From contig JAIRVF010000152.1 of assembly GCA_031254035.1 (NCBI GenBank), positions 1 to 35,215 on the forward strand: a DNA stretch of 35,215 bases, given 5' to 3'. Origin of the DNA: Paenibacillus sp. (GTDB taxonomy: Bacteria > Bacillota > Bacilli > Paenibacillales > Paenibacillaceae). Positions 32,418 to 35,215 of this stretch are shown here, one piece after another. A model generated the notes under the pieces. It did no database searches. It saw only the letters and a list, made by a program, of their open reading frames with translations, and was not told the DNA's origin. Every line of letters begins with the position of its first letter. The first letter of the stretch is position 1. Position numbers and translations under genes: made by a program.

Positions 32418-32832
32418 TTAAAACAATCACCTATTTAATATAAATTTAAGGTACTATTTTGTCAATGATTCTGACCTAGTTCACAAATTGTTCGAAAAGT
32501 CCTGAAAGGCGCGCCACACAAGCGTTTGCAATCGCTTCCACCTCGTACTTGTCCACCTATTGACTCTCTGTTTTGCAACCTTTGGAATCCCTTTTCGTAT
32601 ACCCATAGTTCATTTCTTTCATTCATTTTCCCCTTTTTGAAGCTATGAATCGTCAATTTATCGTCAATAAATCGCCATTTTTCAACAAAATAACCCCACA
32701 AAGAGTATCGGAAAGAAGTCCGGGTGCCTCTCACATAGGGGGCGCCTTTGCGGAGTAAAAGTACGGAGTAGAGCCTATGCTTCGATGCTTATTCCAGATA
32801 CTTTGCGGGGACCCCAATAAACTAAAAGTGAA
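32418..32832. other. Intergenic region upstream of the oxidase operon
   Basis: No gene supported. The interval contains the second copy of the 29-base dispersed repeat. The rest is AT-rich sequence with no recognised motif. A 90-codon ORF at 32462-32734 has no ribosome site and an unlikely composition. Confidence 0.5.
32787..32815. repeat. Dispersed 29-base repeat, copy 2
   Basis: GCTTATTCCAGATACTTTGC continuing into GGGGACCCC; 26 of 29 bases match the copy at 26661-26689. It ends 17 bases from the MITE-like element at 32833. Confidence 0.75.
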
Positions 32833-33001
32833 TGTTCAAAAGGGTCGGTTTTTAGCACCGAGAAGATTGGATGAAGATAGGGGGTGAGGAGCGGAGCGTA
32901 CGTATTGGGTACGTGAGCACCGGAATGACCGGCTGAATTCAAGATTCGATGCCGAGTTTCTTCCTGATTCACTTCGTGATCAAAGGCGGACTTTTTGAAC
33001 A
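32833..33001. repeat. MITE-like intergenic repeat, about 169 bp
   Basis: Ends are imperfect inverted repeats: TGTTCAAAAGGGTCGG on the left and, on the opposite strand from the right, TGTTCAAAAAGTCCGC. The interior can be read as a 75-codon ORF, but it looks like a widely repeated Paenibacillus intergenic element as I recall it, and is not a gene. It lies directly downstream of the map terminator. Confidence 0.6.
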
Positions 33002-33008
33002 ACTTCTC

Positions 33009-33031
33009 AAAAAAGGAGCCTTTCGGCTCCT
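33009..33031 (-). terminator. Rho-independent terminator of map
   Basis: Minus strand AGGAGCC, GAAA loop, GGCTCCT, then a T-run. It starts four bases after the map stop codon. Confidence 0.93.
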
Positions 33032-33034
33032 CTC

Positions 33035-33784
33035 CTAATTGGTGAGAATCATCGGACCTTCCTTGGTAACGGCAAGCGTATGTTCAAACTGAACTCCGCA
33101 TGTGCCATCCGCCGTTTGGATGCTCCATCCATCATCATTCCACAGAACGGCCCCCGTCGATCCCAGTGTGAAGATCGGCTCGACCGTAATCACCATTCCC
33201 TCTACCAGTTGGATCCCCTCGCCTCGCCTGCCGTAACTCGGCACATCCGGAGGTTCATGAATTTGCTTCCCGATGCCGTGTCCAACCAAGGGCTTAACAA
33301 CACCAAAGCGTCCTTTCCTTGCAGCTCTTTCAATTACATACCCGATATCTCCAATTGTATTCCCTACCTGGGCCTCAGCGATACCGGCATACATCGCCTG
33401 TTCCGTACGAAGCATCAGTTTCTGCAACGGCTTGCTGAGTGCGCCCACCCCGTAGCTCCAGCCGGAATCGGCCAACCAGCCATCCTTATTGACAACCATA
33501 TCAATTGTAACCACATCGCCCTCCGATAAAGGAATATTATTCGGAAAGCCATGACAGACGGTATCATTGACTGAAGCGCAGGTCGCAAACGGAAACCCGC
33601 GATACCCTTTCTGTTCCGGGGTAGCCCCGTGTTTAGCCAAGTACTCCTCGACAAAAGCGTCGATGGCAAGCGGTGTGACCCCGGGAGCAATCATTCCGGA
33701 GATTTCCCGGTGACATGCAGCCAAAATGCGCCCCGCTTCACGCATATATCCGATCTCTTCTTTGCTTTTTAAGCTAATCTCCAT
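33035..33784 (-). CDS. map: Type I methionine aminopeptidase
   Basis: A 249-residue enzyme that removes the initiator methionine from new proteins. Metal ligands are in TIDMVV and LADSG (two Asp), GHGIGKQIHEPP (His), ITVEPIF (Glu) and QFEHTLAV (Glu). The ATG at 33784 (MEISLKSKEEIGYMREAGRI) is chosen because GGAAGGAG lies seven bases upstream; the frame continues to 33805 without a site. It is not in a ribosomal-protein cluster, so it is likely the second, YflG/MapB-type copy seen in Bacillales. Monocistronic, with a strong terminator. Confidence 0.95.
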   Translation of the reverse strand: MEISLKSKEEIGYMREAGRILAACHREISGMIAPGVTPLAIDAFVEEYLAKHGATPEQKGYRGFPFATCASVNDTVCHGFPNNIPLSEGDVVTIDMVVNKDGWLADSGWSYGVGALSKPLQKLMLRTEQAMYAGIAEAQVGNTIGDIGYVIERAARKGRFGVVKPLVGHGIGKQIHEPPDVPSYGRRGEGIQLVEGMVITVEPIFTLGSTGAVLWNDDGWSIQTADGTCGVQFEHTLAVTKEGPMILTN

Positions 33785-33853
33785 GCTGCTGCTCCTTCCA
33801 CACAAGGTTCTACAATGCCAAGGGCGATTGTTACACTATATGCGAAAGAGGCG

Positions 33854-33867
33854 TGTACACGTGTACA
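33854..33867. promoter_or_regulatory. Perfect 14-base palindrome upstream of map
   Basis: TGTACACGTGTACA, exact two-fold symmetry, 70 bases ahead of the map start codon and between the map leader and the next gene's terminator. A plausible operator for a dimeric repressor; no regulator is identified. Confidence 0.45.
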
Positions 33868-33881
33868 GCTGCAACGTAAAC

Positions 33882-33923
33882 AAAAAAAACCGTATTTTCG
33901 CGTGCATTTGCGAAATACGGTTT
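33882..33923 (-). terminator. Terminator of the small gene at 33970-34158
   Basis: Minus strand AAACCGTATTTCG, loop, CGAAAATACGGTTT followed by T residues. About 45 bases after the stop codon. Confidence 0.88.
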
Positions 33924-33969
33924 AAGCATTCGTGGCTTATAGATTAGTTTGGTACTTTAACAAGATCAA

Positions 33970-34158
33970 TTATGATACGGAAGAATCCATCCTTCCCAAT
34001 TCATGCTCAACAACCGAGGTCAATTCCTCTTCGTATCCTCCCATAATATGATATTTCCGGACATATTCCTTCACAAACTTCTTCGGATCCTTTGGCCGGA
34101 AAATCCGTGTCATTTCCCGCAGACTTTCTTTTACTTCGTTGTGACCTTTCGTTGCCAT
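33970..34158 (-). CDS. Small conserved-looking cytosolic protein, function unknown
   Basis: A 62-residue, charged protein without membrane segment or Cys. The ATG at 34158 (MATKGHNEVKESLREM) has GGGAGGG eight bases upstream, which is why the 13-codon longer start is rejected. Helical composition with KDPKKFVKEYVRKYH in the middle and an acidic C-terminal part. It has its own terminator, which supports it as a real gene. I do not recognise a family. Confidence 0.7.
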   Translation of the reverse strand: MATKGHNEVKESLREMTRIFRPKDPKKFVKEYVRKYHIMGGYEEELTSVVEHELGRMDSSVS

Positions 34159-34488
34159 GATAATTCCCTCCCAAAACGCTTGAGTGGATTGCTCCAATTA
34201 AGAGAATGCCGAAAAGACCTTACCTGACATTAAGAAGTAGTCGTTTGCAGTTATATAGGTTTGGGCTGAACGCTCCCGGCTGCCGCTTAGGGTTATAAAA
34301 TATTACTTACCCTAAAGCGAAAAGACTGAATCACTTTCTTTATTGTATCATATTCTGGTGACGAAAACAGCCTTCCAGGAAAATGAAGTTGATTTTGGGA
34401 TTATGCCCGGTAAGTCAGGGAACCTTAATAAGGCCTGCCAACGTCATCAGCAGAACTTTTCCTACAGCGATGAAGGAGGACTTATGTA
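34159..34488. other. Divergent intergenic region
   Basis: It separates the minus-strand small gene from the plus-strand gene at 34489, so it must hold both promoters, but no consensus pair stands out. It contains an imperfect inverted repeat, CGCTTAGGGT (34284-34293) and ACCCTAAAGCG (34309-34319). Confidence 0.45.
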
Positions 34489-34773
34489 ATGGAGAATAAA
34501 GACAAAGATATGCTACCTATTTCCCGTGAGAAAGTCGAGGTCGACGGCATTTATACCAATGAGTGGGGCCAGGAGGAAACGCTGTATCGGGGACAACATT
34601 TTCCGGCGAACCCGACGTTCGGAACGACGGAATGGCAGCTAAAAGAGTTCATGTTCGACAACCACCATGAAGGACGGACAGATCCGAGGCTGGTCCCCAA
34701 GGAAGACGACACGGACAAGATCGGAAAGATTACACATCCGCGCAGGCAGCAGCAGGGCGGGGACCCTTCTTAA
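34489..34773 (+). CDS. Small YjzC-like hydrophilic protein
   Basis: A 94-residue protein, the only convincing plus-strand gene. It is strongly hydrophilic, without Cys or a membrane segment. The core DGIYTNEWGQEETLYRGQHF followed by PANPTFGTTEWQL resembles the short YjzC family of Bacillales (pattern GxY.(D/N)..G.E..L..G..FP..P..G...W.L); the match is from memory. AAGGAGG lies about nine bases before the ATG at 34489, and an ATG-TAA pair (34483-34488) sits between. The C-terminus is Gln/Arg-rich. Function unknown. Confidence 0.7.
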   Translation: MENKDKDMLPISREKVEVDGIYTNEWGQEETLYRGQHFPANPTFGTTEWQLKEFMFDNHHEGRTDPRLVPKEDDTDKIGKITHPRRQQQGGDPS

Positions 34774-34855
34774 GCCACAAAATGTCTACTCCAGTATCAA
34801 GAATAAAGCAGCATACTGCATACATTTAGAAGTCACCTCATTATTTATTCAGCTC
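34774..34855. other. Short unannotated spacer
   Basis: AT-rich sequence after the plus-strand gene; no terminator, gene or repeat is recognised before the element at 34856. Confidence 0.4.
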
Positions 34856-35010
34856 GAAAGGGCTGTCCCAAAAGTAAGTTAACTTGCTTTTAAAAACAGC
34901 CGGATTGAGAAAAAACGGTGTGTATTTGAAAAATAACGGCGTTAGGGATGCTATCCCTGCGCCGTTATTCTGTATTTCTGGTCTATATGACTTTTGGGAC
35001 GGCCTCTTTC
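34856..35010. repeat. MITE-like element with terminal inverted repeats and central hairpin
   Basis: Ends match over about 20 bases as inverted repeats, sharing GTCCCAAAAGT, with one mismatch and one single-base gap. The centre (34932-34969) is a hairpin with a perfect ten-base outer stem (AATAACGGCG/CGCCGTTATT) and a second inner stem (AGGGAT/ATCCCT). No transposase is encoded. The GGCTGTCCCAAAA-type end is also seen on some insertion sequences, so it may be a non-autonomous derivative. Confidence 0.7.
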
Positions 35011-35040
35011 TCCATGAATAGTCCTGTTTAGAGCAGGAGG

Positions 35041-35068
35041 GTGTCCCAAAAATGAACTGCACCCCGTC
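35041..35068. repeat. Possible insertion-sequence end remnant
   Basis: GTGTCCCAAAAATGAACTGC followed by ACCCC resembles terminal sequences of Firmicute insertion elements and shares GTCCCAAAA with the neighbouring MITE-like element. No transposase is visible. Confidence 0.3.
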
Positions 35069-35075
35069 AAATGGC

Positions 35076-35215
35076 GAAATTGATGCAAAAGTGCATCTAT
35101 TTACGTCACAACGGCTTGATTTGGATAAAAAGCTTGCGAAAGTGCAGGCTTTTTCCTTTTTCTGAGCGCAATTAGGTCATTCATGGTCCAAAGGATGCAC
35201 TTTCGCATCAATTCT
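35076..35215. repeat. Inverted-repeat-bounded segment at right edge
   Basis: GATGCAAAAGTGCATC with flanks at 35076-35097 faces its near-complement at 35194-35215 (GATGCACTTTCGCATCAATT), 19 of 22 positions matching. The 96-base interior carries a further GCGAAAGTGCA copy. It may be a second MITE-like element; the window ends at its boundary. Confidence 0.55.

Noticed and set aside
32462..32734. A 90-codon minus-strand ORF upstream of ctaC
   Set aside because: No ribosome site, no family resemblance, and atypical composition.
32775..33002. A 75-codon minus-strand ORF
   Set aside because: It is the translation of the inverted-repeat element at 32833-33001 and of the adjacent short repeat; it lacks a ribosome site.
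34841..35062. A 73-codon minus-strand ORF over the right-end repeats
   Set aside because: It crosses the MITE-like element, including both inverted ends and the hairpin, and has no ribosome site.
1..35215. CRISPR arrays, tRNA, rRNA, prepilin peptidase gene
   Set aside because: None was seen on reading both strands; no regularly spaced repeats, no tRNA TPsiC-type arms, and no protein with prepilin peptidase aspartate motifs.

Overview
The window looks like a chromosomal segment of a Paenibacillus-type, endospore-forming, aerobic Firmicute. The reasons are a gerABC-type germinant receptor operon, a caa3-type cytochrome oxidase operon with ctaG, YtrA/YhcF-type GntR regulation, 'copper amine oxidase N-terminal' stalk domains on secreted proteins, strong AAAGGAGG-type ribosome binding sites, and short intergenic repeats of a kind I associate with Paenibacillus. 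Almost every gene is on the minus strand, so transcription runs from high to low coordinates. The one clear plus-strand gene is at 34489-34773.

Layout by coordinate. At 1-565 are the start of a secreted stalk-domain protein (cut by the window edge) and a small immunity-like protein. From 600 to 14861 lies a Tad/Flp-like (type IVb pilus or type II secretion related) locus. In transcription order it has a 7-TM degenerate GGDEF protein, a TadZ/CpaE-like protein, a terminator, a CpaB-like SAF protein, two more MinD/ParA-like proteins with damaged P-loops, a CpaF/TadA ATPase with an N-terminal membrane anchor, a TadB/TadC-like protein with two modules in one chain, and four small single-TM pseudopilin/TadE-like proteins. 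A complete group II intron (1590-4191), encoding a reverse transcriptase/maturase with an HNH-like tail, sits exactly in the 14-nt overlap of the last two pilus genes. Removing it restores both reading frames. 15172-19099 is a gerA-gerB-gerC operon. 19468-20688 is a secreted TraB/GumN-like protein. 20786-25115 is a GntR-controlled ABC transporter operon with the order of B. subtilis yhcEFGHI. 25600-26460 is a secreted DUF4850-like protein. 26792-32323 is ctaC-ctaD-ctaE-ctaF, a terminator, then ctaG and a DUF420 gene. 33035-33784 is a type I methionine aminopeptidase. Two small proteins follow, and the right end (34856-35215) is built from inverted-repeat, MITE-like sequences.

The most unusual part is the Tad-like locus. 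It has a motor ATPase, a platform protein, a CpaB-like protein and several pseudopilin-like proteins. It also has three consecutive MinD-superfamily proteins that all lack a normal Walker A lysine, and a membrane GGDEF protein that lacks the GGDEF signature. No prepilin peptidase or typical Flp prepilin is visible in the window. Expression of its last gene probably depends on splicing of the group II intron.

All homology statements come from motif recognition by eye; no database search was run.
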